64,000 nucleotides of DNA from Cryptomeria japonica (Eukaryota > Streptophyta > Pinopsida > Cupressales > Cupressaceae): positions 144,562,091 to 144,626,090 of the forward strand of contig NC_081406.1 of assembly GCF_030272615.1 (NCBI RefSeq). The letters run 5' to 3'. A program made the translations under genes and the position numbers. A model generated the notes under the pieces. The model worked only from the letters and a program-made list of their open reading frames with translations. It searched no databases and had not been told where the DNA came from. Positions 37,901 to 49,900 of this stretch are shown in pieces (positions within the stretch are counted from its first letter, which is position 1; each line of letters starts with the position of its first letter).

Positions 37901-40900
37901 AATTGCAAACTTAAAACCTGAAATTTTTCCTGAAAATAATCAGAAAAAATAACAATTTGCAGAAAATAAAAAAATACCTCTGATTTTTTTTTTGTAAAAA
38001 AAAAAGAAAAATATAGACGATTTTTTTTCAAAAAAAGGCAAAAAATAATAAGGGCAGAAACCCTAGGTCGGATGTACAGCATAAACAGTGCCCACATAAT
38101 TAGCAGAAATCGCTGACTGTTTTTAAATTCCAAGGCCAATTCGTTGGCACAAAAATTGAGGCACGAAAAGCAAGGCAACCAAAAAAATCTGAGATCAACC
38201 CAGAAAAGCTCTCGTAAAACCCACAAAGAATCTAAAATCAAAATATAGATCCGACGGCTCAAAAATTGAGGCACGAAAAATGATGCACCCAGAAAAATAT
38301 GATGATGACCCACCAAGAATCTGCAAGCAAAATAAAATTTCGACTTAAACTGAAGGGTCAAAACCCTAGTCGAAAATTGCAGAAACCCTAGGAAAAATTT
38401 TGATCTGCAAAAAAAAACTCCAGTGTGCACGCTCGAAAATCTCCAGAACCCTAAAAAAAACATGAACAGCTGCCCAGCACAAAGAAATTCGCCCACGAAC
38501 CAGAAACCCTTGAAAAGCCTTCAAAAAAGCAAAATCTTAGCCCTTGAATTGTATTGGGGTATTTATATAAGGCATAGCCTTCTCGTTTGTAAAAGCTAAT
38601 AGTTAGTTAATAATTCAGTAGCAGAAGATTAGTTGGCTAAGTAAAAGTAGAATAGACAAAGATTGTAGCCAAGGCTTGATGGAATAAACATACTGTTTTC
38701 ATTAGAGATATGGTGGATTTTGTGTGTTATTTCAACATGTTTCATGGTTTCTACTTCTCGAGATCAATTCAAAGTTGATTAAAGTTTATTGATCTTGATG
38801 GAGAAATGCAATGATATGTGATGAATTCCTCGGTTCATACTTTTTGTGGTTTGTCGATTGTAAGCTGCAGTGCACCGTTAGCTTGAACCTCATTATTGTA
38901 ATAGTTCAATGGTGAATGTTTCATTTGGATTGCGCCAGCATTGGGTATTTGAAAGAATGGTTTGCAGTATGAAAATCTTTCATTTCCTTGGGAGATTGCA
39001 CCAATGTTGTGTAGTTGTTATCATGACGAAGCAAAAGCTTGGTTTGAGGAATTCATCTATCTAAGCATCATTCATTATTATCATTGTCCTTAGGTGTTAA
39101 ATTAGCATAAGATTTCTTGAACCCTTTATACTTTTTGATATTTCTTTGTTTGAGAGAAGTTAATTTGCAAGTTCCAGTTGCAATTCATAAGCATGAGTCC
39201 CTTTGTGAAACCAGCATATCACATCATACAACTAAGTCTATCCAATTGCCATTGTCAAGACCTAACTAAAGAAACCTTGGAGTCACCTCATTTGATCACA
39301 TGGTCTAGCATTTGAAGATTCTTTGTTCAAGAGAAGATAGAATACTTAGTATTTTATTTTGTGTGCATAAAAAACACATCAAGAGGACCACCGACATAAG
39401 TGTTCAAGAAACTAGTACATATAGCCAAGAAGAGTGAGCATGAACCCCAAAGAGTTCACTGAAGAAAACTAGAGATCATAAAATATCACTATCTAAAGGA
39501 TGCTTCCAACTTCGCAGCTTAAAAGTGCATATTGCAGATGCTGCTAGAGGATATTGATCTTTGAATTTTTGTCAAAACAAAGATTGCAACTCCTACCAAC
39601 CCTATTTAGTTGGCCGAATTGAACAAAAGTCTGCCAAGGCAGTGTGAATCATCTTAGATTTGGTGAATGACCTTTTGATCCCTCACACTGAAGAGAAGAA
39701 GACAACAAAGGAATTGTACAATGCCTTGACCACTCTATACCAAAGTGTAAACAAATCCAACAAGATGCTGCTAAAGAAGCTCAATACTACAGGCATGAGC
39801 AGTAAAAAAAGTGTCCCTCTGCTTTATAAAGATCATTGAGCTTCAAGATTAGGTCACTACCATCAAGCTCAAGGTCGAGAAAGATGATTCAGTGTCCATA
39901 TCTATAATGGGTTATCTCCATCTTGAGTTCCATCTATTTGAGATGTTTGCACTCTTGAGAAGCTTCCCAAATTTGAGAAGCATTGTAATGATGTTATCCA
40001 AGAGGAGACCAGACTAGAGAATTTTCAGCTAGACTTAAATAGAGTCAAAACCTAGCACTCATCAAGAAGACAAAGAAATGTGGTATGAAGGGAGAACCCA
40101 GGAAAGTTCAAAAGGAGTATTCCAATTCTTCTCAACAAGGGAAGAAAGACTTGTGCAACATCCAACGTTTTGAATGCCACAAGAACAAGCCGCATCAAAA
40201 GTAATTTGCAGGGAATGCAGAGGCTTTAATGATGAATGAGATTTCATCCAAGCTTGAGATAAACCTTCTCCACTGTGTCATGCCTATCCACTAAAATCAT
40301 TTTCTAGTGTAGTGCAATATGTGGGTAATGAAGCATCAAGTCGTGAACTTCAATAAAAAGGTTTTCTGAAAATTTCTAGAACAAAAGATGAGGATACAAG
40401 TGAAGCTTGGTGATGATGCAAAACATCCAGTTATAGGGACAAGATTTGTTTCCTTTTGCAAGCCTCCAAATGATGTCCTTAAGCTTTATTATGTCTTATA
40501 TGTTCTTGTCTTAGCTAAATGCTTGCTTTTAGTGCCAACCATGACTAATCTTAGGTGTGGCTGAGTTTGATTCAACAAGTTAGTATCAATGATTGTAGTT
40601 AGGATCTTGATTGATTTTGCCTAGACGTATGGATGGCCTTTATAGGTTGCTGGTCAAAATGATCAAAAACAGATCCCTAGTCCATCCATGATAATGACCA
40701 ACTATGCAAACTTGGCACATGAAACTTAGTTGCCTACAATATAGAGTATTATCTCTCTTAAAGGACATTGTGTGTGTTGGGAATAAGATCCTTGGCAAAT
40801 TTCTATAACAAAAGATGAGGATACAAGTGAAGCTTGGTGATGATGCAAAACATCCAATCATAGAGACAAGATTTGTTTCCTTTTGCAAGCCTCCAAATGA

Positions 40901-43900
40901 TGTCCTTAAGCTTTATTATGTCTTATACATTCTTGTCTTGGCTAAATGCTTGCTTTTAGTGCTAACCATGACAAATCTTAGGTGTGGCTGAGTTTGATTC
41001 AACAAATCAGTATCAAAGATTGTAGTTAGGATCTTGATCGAGTCTTGCCTAGAAGTATGGATGGCCTTTATAGGTTGCTTGTCCGTCCAATCAAAGATGG
41101 AGCCCTAGTCCATCCATGATAGCAACCGACTGTGCAAACTTGGCACATGAAACTTAGTTGCCTACAATATAGAGTATTATCTCTCTTAAAGGACATGGTG
41201 TGTGTTGGATATAAGATCCGTGTTACAGCCACAGGACAGACAATAGTATTTAGACAATCCATTCAACAATGTTGAAATTAACATAGAGTAGATGGAAAGA
41301 AACTAATTAGAAGTGATTCTATTTGTTCAGTCTTCAGAAATAGTTTCATTCTCACCCTCTTTTTCACTCCCTGAATTATAGTATTAACATAGAGTAGATT
41401 ATTATAGTAATTAAATTGTGTAGTATTAATTAAACTTGTGGCTCATAATTGAGATTTAATTCCCTCCAATTAATAGCATTTAAATTATTAGTTTTGTAAT
41501 CCATATAAAATGATTTATAGCATTCAATATATTATTCGCTTTACCTTCTTTTGATAGTTCCATCAAGTGTATTTGCATTGAGTACAGCTTGGAAGCATGT
41601 ACCTTTTCCACACCATGGACATGGTTATGCCACTGCTTTTCTAGGTCGTGTCCTCCATGCAAAGCATATGGAAGCACATACCTTCCACACCATGCACATG
41701 GTTATGCCACTACCTTTCTAGGTTGTCTTGTCCATGCAAAGCATATGGTATGGGACCTTGCATCACCTACAATTATTGTTTCGCCTTCCTCTAAATGGTG
41801 CACTTTGCCATCATGCAACTTGTGCTTGTGTATCAATATCATGTGATGTTATGCTATGATGTTGCAGGGGCGCATATGTTCTACCACCTTGAGTGGTGTT
41901 GTTAAAGTAAGTTAAAGATGTAAACAAACAAAAAACTGTTGTATTTTGGCATGGATGTTTGTATGTGTATAAATGGGCATTATAGTGACCAATTTTTCAA
42001 GCTTTGGCACATCAAACTTGGTTGCCTACACTATGAAGCGTTATCTTTGTTATCTCTCTTTAAGGAAATGGTGTATGTTGAGTATAAGATTCTTGTTACA
42101 ACCAACCAATACATTGGGATAGAGGAACTACTTTAAATTATATGATCAAAGGACAAATAATAATATTTAAACAATCCATTCTACAATATCAAAAGCAATA
42201 TATGAAACAATATGCAACCACAAGTGACAAATGAGACACCAGATTTACATGGGAAACAATTATAGGAAAAAAAACCCAACATCATAGTTATATTATCCAC
42301 AATACAAAGATTCAATAAAACAAGTCTATTTATAGAGTCTAAATCTATATCCCCTTCTTTTGTAATCATAGTTAGATTATTACAAGCACATCTACCATTA
42401 CATAGACATGCTAACCAATCTTAATCCATCCATACGAGCAATTTATACAACCACCACAACTAACACTAATATTGCAATAGCAAGGAAATCTTCCTTATTG
42501 CTCTTGTTTGTTTGAAATATCTCATAATATCCTCTAGTATATAGTGATGCTCACAGCTACCCCCACATGTTCTCCAACTCTACTACATATGAATCTGCAT
42601 AGCCATACATGCTTCTAACAACACTTAGGTTGATATGTGGTTGTGAGTTCTCCAAATGACTCATTGCTACCACATCCAGACAAAGCTCCATGTTGAACTG
42701 CAACACTTGAAACTCGCTACATCTTGCCACATAGAAAATCAATGTTGTTCTACTTGTCTATAGATAAACTCTCTTCAATAACTCTCCACAAGTGAATAGC
42801 ACACCTAAGTTCCAACAGTGTGAGGATTATCGAACTTCAAGATAGAGAAGACAAGAGTTTGCAAGGATTGTGCACTTGGAAAGCATTACAAGATTGCTTT
42901 GCCTAGAGGTGAGCACACATTGAGAGGGAATCTTGATCTTATTGATTCAAATTTTTGTGGGCCTATGCCAACAACTTCATTGGTAGGTAAGATTTACTAT
43001 GTTCTATTCATTGACAATTCCTCTGAAAAAGCTTGGATTTACTTCATTAAATACAAAGATCGGGTCTATGGGAAATTCCAAGACTTCAAAGCTCTTGTCA
43101 AGAATTGAATGAGTTAGAAGATTAAGGTTTTGAGGTTTGTTTGTGGACATGAATATACTACCAAGGATTTTGATGACTTCTATATGGATGAAAGGTTCAA
43201 GAAGGAGTTGGGTGTGCCTTACAACTGTCAACAAAATGTAGTTGCAAAGATGAAGAATAGGTCCATTATAGAGATAGCAAAGGTATCCATGACTTAGATT
43301 TGCCCATGTTTCTTCGGGCAAAGGAATACAGTTGTGTTGTTTACATTATGAATAGATGTCCTCACAAAGTGTGGGAGGTCAAAACTCCAAAGGAAACTTT
43401 CATAAGAGAGGAACCTAAAGTTTCTCTTTTTTGGCTGTTTGGGATCAAGTCTACATTCATGTGCCAAAGAAGAGGCGGACAAAAACTTGACCCTCCAAAT
43501 TGAAGGGTGTGTTTGCAAGATACAATGAGTCCTCCAAGGCTCACAAGATCTATGTTTCATCAATGTTATCCCCCCACCCTTGGTACGTGTACCATCATAC
43601 GATATGAATACATCAATACGAAAGCGATACAGCATGTAAAACATATCTATGCATTTCAAGAAACTTGTCGTTTTTTGGTCATGCCGAATTCAACAAGATT
43701 AGATTTCAAAAAAAAAAATTGTTGAATCTGAAATGAATTGCAATTAACTGTCAACTTAGTCTAGAATAATTAAGGTTTTTTTACTACAAATGAGCCCCCA
43801 ACACAATGACTCAAACAACAATTGGCGAGTTCTCCCTTGAAGATTTCAACTAGGCATTTCATTTTTCCAAGGCTTTGGCTTCCAATCTACCTTTTGTGTG

Positions 43901-46900
43901 TGTTTTTAATTTGCAAATGTCGCTTCCAATCTTCCTCTTTGAGTGTCTTTCCTTGTCTACATGGCGCACACCCTTCCTTCTGTACATGCCTTTCTTCCTT
44001 CACTCATGACCGCTTGTAGGTAAGGAAATTTTAATATAAAATTTGAAAGTAGAATGCAATGAATCTAAATTATAATCAATTTAAGTTAACTTTACAATGT
44101 TTGCATTTAGATTTTAATTAATCGATTTAACAATTAACTTTTAATTTTTAATTTTTTTTATATTTAATTTTTCTCTTTATTAATATTTTTAATTTATATT
44201 TAGTTTAATTTTTCTTTATTAATATATTAAATTTATTTTATATTAATAATTAATTTATATTATACATATGGGATTATTGTATTCTAGGTTTAGTCTCGGG
44301 ATTTGGACATTATGATTTGTAAGGCTTAATTGTATCAGGCCATTTGTATACTGGGGGAAATTAGTCATAAGGTTTGATCATCTTGTACTCACTTCTAAAT
44401 TTCTGGACCCTATGGGTCCAGAGCAAGACCGGAGGTTTTCTTGACTCCGTTCTTTCCTACCGGTGCCCGCACTGAACAGAGATGTACTTAGTTTTATATT
44501 TAATAAAATACTTTGGCTATGGCCTTTTAACTAGCAAAAAAAATAATAATAATTAATTTTAATTTTAATTTTAAACTTATTGTGTATATAATTATTTTAA
44601 TATAGATTTTTTGATTGTATATTAAAAATTATAAAAATTGCATTCTTAAATAAATTTCTAAATTATAATGTGTTTTATAAGCTCAATTTTTTTTATTTAT
44701 ACTTTATAATTTTATTAAATTATTGGTTTGCAAGATATTTATCATGGCATCCTCATCATTCAATGTCAAAGCATCAAAAAACAAGTGGATCAAACCTAAC
44801 AATAAATCTCCATTGTGGAAATATGTCACCATCCTTGAAAAATTTCAAGGTGGTGAAGATTATAAATGGAGGTGTCATGAGTGTTACAAAGATCATAAAG
44901 GTTCCTCTACTAGGATTTGTTGGCACCTTTGTTACATTATAGGTACAAAATGTGAAGAATTCTCTGATCCAAATGTTGGTGATCATCCAGGAAAGGGATT
45001 CTCAGTTGAAAAAATTGCAAAACATCAAAAAGAACAAGGTGAAGTTGAAAATCATGTTCAAACATCAAATTAAAAGACAACCCTAAGTCTAAATAGACCC
45101 CCTTTGCATCCAACTTCAAAAACATCTATAGCTCATAAGAGGAGCAATTTAGGACCTCTTGAAAAAGCATTAAATTTGCAAAGTCGAGAGGACACAAATC
45201 AAAATTTTGCACGCTGTTTGTATGCAAATGGAATTTCATTTAATGTGGTTTACTCTCCATATTGGCAAGAGATGGTTAAGTCAATTAATGAAGTACCAAA
45301 AAGATACAAAAGCCCAAGCTATGAGAAGGTTTGTACCACCCTTTTGGCTAAAGAAAAAAGATATTACTGATAGACAATTACAATTGATTCGAGTTTCATG
45401 AAAAACCTCAAGGGTTTCTATCATTTGTGATGGATGGAAAGATACTAGAAATAGGTCATTAATCAATGTGATTGTAATGAGCCCAAAGGGGGCAGTGTTT
45501 TTTAAAGCAATGGAATGCAAGGCTAAAAAAAAGATATCCAATTTATTGCCAACATTCTAATTGAAGCAATTGAGTCAATGGGGCTAGAAAGTATTTTCAG
45601 GTGATCACAAATTGTGCAAAAATATGCAGAACAACAGGGTTAGTCATGGAAGCAAGATATCAAAACATTCGGTGGACCCCTTGTACGTATCTTTGAACTT
45701 AATGCTACAAAAAAATGGCAGAATTCAATTAATACAAAAGATTTATGAACAAGCCAAAGAAGTTAATATGTTTGTTTGTAATCCTCACATGTCACGGGCC
45801 ATTTACAAACAATTTGCCAAGCTAGAGTTGTTAAAGGTAAGTTTTCTTTTGTAGTAGAAATATTCAAATATATTATTAAATATTATTTTAAAATATATGT
45901 AAGATTTGTATGTTTTTAAAAAATATTATTTTTTAATTTAAGGTGGTTGAGACACGCTTTTCCACGTACTACATTGTTCTCAAAAGGCTTGTGGATGTCC
46001 AACAAGCCTTGAAAAGTCTGGTGATTAGTGATGTTTGGGCAGTTTGGAGGCAATCTCAAACATATAAAGCAAATAATATCATGACAATAACTCTTGATAA
46101 TATTGGGTGATATCGATAAGCCAATATTGGGTGACATATGATTGCATACATACAATGGATAAGCAAGTTAGAGATATTATTATAGCAAAAGAACAAGACC
46201 CTTTGAATTTTTTTGTAGGCAAATATAAGAGGTAATCAAGAAAAGATGGGATAAAATGACAACACCTTTACAACTTTTGGCATATGCTTTGAACTCCAAA
46301 TACTACCATGTTGATGATATGTTAGCAAAACCAAAATAGGACAGCACCAAATATGGATGTTGAGGTTGTTGATGAATATAAAAAAGCTTTCAAAAAAATG
46401 TTTATGGATCCTAGAATTGTGGTAGAGATTCGAGATGAGTTTGGAACTTTTGCATCCTTTGATGGAACTTATGCAGATGTTGATACAATGGAGGATAATA
46501 AAGAAATAGACCCTATAAAGTGGTGGAACTTCCATGGTGCCACGACTAAACATTTGCAAAAGCTTGCTATCAAACTTCTATCGCAGGAGTAACTTTAAAT
46601 GAATTATATTCTAATTTAAATAATTTTTTATTTAAATTTATATTTGATTGTTTGTCTTTATAACTTATAATATCAGTTTTTTTACAAGTTTCAAGTTCTT
46701 CTACATCTGAGAGGAATTGGAGTACATAAGGCTTTTGTAATGTGGGGAAAATAAGGAATTAGGGTTTAAGATAATAAAACCACTAAATAGCCCAATTAAA
46801 CCACATACATTGAAAGAGGATTGAACCCAATAGATCTAGGCTCAATCCTTGTGAGGAAAGGAGTATGAGACTTTCAATTGGAGTGTGTGGTTGATCAATC

Positions 46901-49900
46901 CTCTTTCTAAGTTGAATTTGATTGATTATGAAATTAGGGTAAAAAGAGGGATTATTGAAGTGATCTAACGAAAACAGTGAGCTACAAATGTCCCACGGAG
47001 CCACCAACCTGGATCTGAGCTAAATGAGATGTCTAAAACCTATCCTCCGAAGTTCGGCCTGATTTTCCGAGACCAAGTAGCATAAGATCTGTCCTAGTCC
47101 TTAGAATTTTCCGTTGTCAAAAGCTGACCCATTCATCACTATTGAATCTTTCGGATTTCTCAATTACAGCTCCGCAACTATTTCTTGCACACAGAAAGAA
47201 AGGGAAAAAAGTTGGAAATAGGGGTTTGCCTTAGGTCAAACCCTAGTTTTAAAATTAACCATGAATTTAAATAATACAAAAACTAAAATAAATATTAAGG
47301 AGACATGCCTCATATTTGCATTGTTGATGATGATGTAATGCTCTTTGAATGTAATCACAAATGTTGAATGTACATGAAAAACCCTAATCACACACAAATG
47401 CTTGCATGAAAATTGAGGTAACTTTGCTCCACAATGGTTAATGATGAATATGCAACCTTGAATCACTAAAGATGATTGATAATGAATGCTTCACAAATGC
47501 ACGAATGTATAGATGGATGTGAAAATGAATTGATAGAATGTCTTTATATAGGGTTTCCTAGGAAATTTACCGATTAGGTCGGCCTCAACGGTAATGTGTA
47601 GCCTCGGGGATCAAATTCTAACGAGGAGATATAACACTTACCCCAATTCAAATTAAAGCCCCTTTGAGAGGGACCAAGACGTTTTGGAGCGTACTCGTCC
47701 AAACCAGAGCGTTCCACGTCCTAGTCCTTCTGCAAAGGAGACAAGAATAAGCAAACAAGGGAGCGAGCATCTCACAATGGGACCCACCAAAACGTGTACA
47801 TGACATCAAAGTTGGATAATCGAACCTGAATGGACCTAGAGATGAGATGTAGATAGGACACATTAAAGTGGGAGCACAAACATGTGGTGTAAATTGGACC
47901 GGTGACAATTTATGACACTACAACTTCATCCATTTTGTGAAACGAAATAGGTTGGCAGCCCACAAAGTAGAGAACCTTGTACATGTGCATTCCAATATTC
48001 GTCTCTTATCACATTCCTCCACAAACTACATGAAAGGACCTACTAGACTTTGGGATATACAACCTAAGATAAGTAACATTGCTGTATCCATAAATCATTA
48101 ACACATCTTAATCCCATTTTTGAGAACTCTGATGAATCTTCATTTGGTTCTAAGACTCTAGTTGGTGGTCACACTCAATCCAACTATCCTAACTCTTTAG
48201 AGAATCTTGATGATCTAAAACTCCAATTTCAAGAAAACAATTATGATATTTTTGATAGCATGTGATTCTACCAAACTATTAATGTATTTGAATTTTGTTT
48301 TAATAGTAAAACTATATTTAAATATAGCATTTTAGAATATGTAGCAATTGTGTGTCTATATTGCTTTTATATAGAATGAAAATCTTCTTTAATAACTTAA
48401 AAAATTGTGTTGAATATATGTGTGTGTTTTTTATGAATGGTGTATCTTGTCGTATCAATATGAGAGATCTTGAAAATGGCCTTATCTATATCCATATCCA
48501 TGCAACTTTGTGTTTCGTCATAGTGGAAGATAGGATAATTGGTACTCTAAGCCTTAGGAACCTAAGATGAAGGTTGAGGAGGGTGAACAAATTGTTATCA
48601 TGGGTGTTGATCCATAGAGTATAGCAACACTAGATGCAATTTAACAAAATCCGAATGCATGAGTAAATACCTCATTACCTTCTAGTACAACCAAGATGCC
48701 TAAAGGGTTTTCTCGAACATTGCAAAATGAAAAAGCACACAACATAGGAGCCTTAAAGACTTCTTTTTGAATGAGTAATCCCCCAAGCAGTTTCTAACTT
48801 ATCCTACATTGATGTCCTCCAATGTATTGATGCAAAAGCCTTTCAATTTTGAGGAGGAAAAATCAAAGCTAGCGTGGCAAGAGCCACAGCAGAGGAGTCT
48901 CATTTCATTATGCAAAATGATGTTTAGGAGATTGTACTTGAGACCAAAAGGAATTGATTTCAAGTGATTGTTTAAGGTAACCTACATAATAGTCAAATTT
49001 GTTGCACATGGAGTCTCCCTTAAGAGGGAGTTGACCATGGACAAATCTTTGCTCCACAAGATATGCATACTTGTACTACAATAATAATGTCTCTTGCCTC
49101 ATAATAATCTTATTGGAAAATTCAAAGCTAGTGTAGCAAGAGCCATGGCAAAGGAGTCCCATTCCAATATGAAAAATGATGTTTAGGAGATTGTACTAAG
49201 ACCAAAAAGAATTGATTCCAAGTGATTGTTTAAAGTAACCTACATAATAGTCAAATTTGTTGCACATGGATTCTCCCTTAAGAGAGAGTTGACCATGGAC
49301 AAATCTTTGCTCCACAAGATATACATACTTCTATAAAGATACTATTATCTCTTGCCTCATTGATTTTTATATTAGTTAGATAGCAAAATAGAGGAAGTGT
49401 ACATAAATCATCCTAAGGAGTTTGGGGTGCATTAGCAAGAGACCCATCTATGTAGGTTGAAGAAGGCCCTGTACAAGGTAAAACAATCACCACATGCTTG
49501 TTACTCAAAGATTAATGAATACTTGTTACATTTGAGTTCACCAAAACTAATTAAGATGCTAACCTTTACTATTTGTTTGATAAATATGACATGTCAGTTT
49601 TCACCTTACATGTGGATGACCTGGTCATTAAAGGTAGCAGTGAGAAGCTTGTAGTGTGGCATGAGGGGAAGTTGGCCTTAGAATTTGATGTGGACGTTGA
49701 CCTTATGCACTATAGAAAGGTACAAATGAAGTCTTCTTTGGTTGGACATTTTAAGTAGATTTCAAATGATGGATTGTAAGCCACTGTCTAATCCCATGGT
49801 TCCAAATCTAAAGTTGACTGCTGATACGGATTTAGATTTGGTGTATGCTTCAAAGTATAGGCAGTTGATAGGTTCCGTCATGTATTTGGTGAATACCCAA

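Larger units (their letters stand above)
43570..48520 (+). pseudogene. hAT transposase relic 3, nested in the copia relic
   Basis: The start [18 protein letters not shown] is at 44744. A BED finger [20 protein letters not shown] is near 44860-44920. Then follow [36 protein letters not shown]659 [20 protein letters not shown] and, after a 106-bp intron (45837-45942), [20 protein letters not shown]. The dimerisation motif [14 protein letters not shown] near 46690-46735 is interrupted by an insertion. It resumes at 47930 as [19 protein letters not shown] and [17 protein letters not shown]-type motifs lie near both ends (43570-43640, 48440-48500). Exact termini are inferred. Confidence 0.8.

Noticed and set aside
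37786-38496. 236-codon open frame on the minus strand
   Set aside because: Phe/Leu-rich low-complexity text over the T-rich leader of a non-coding LTR element, with no domain. The plus copy does not preserve the frame as a protein.
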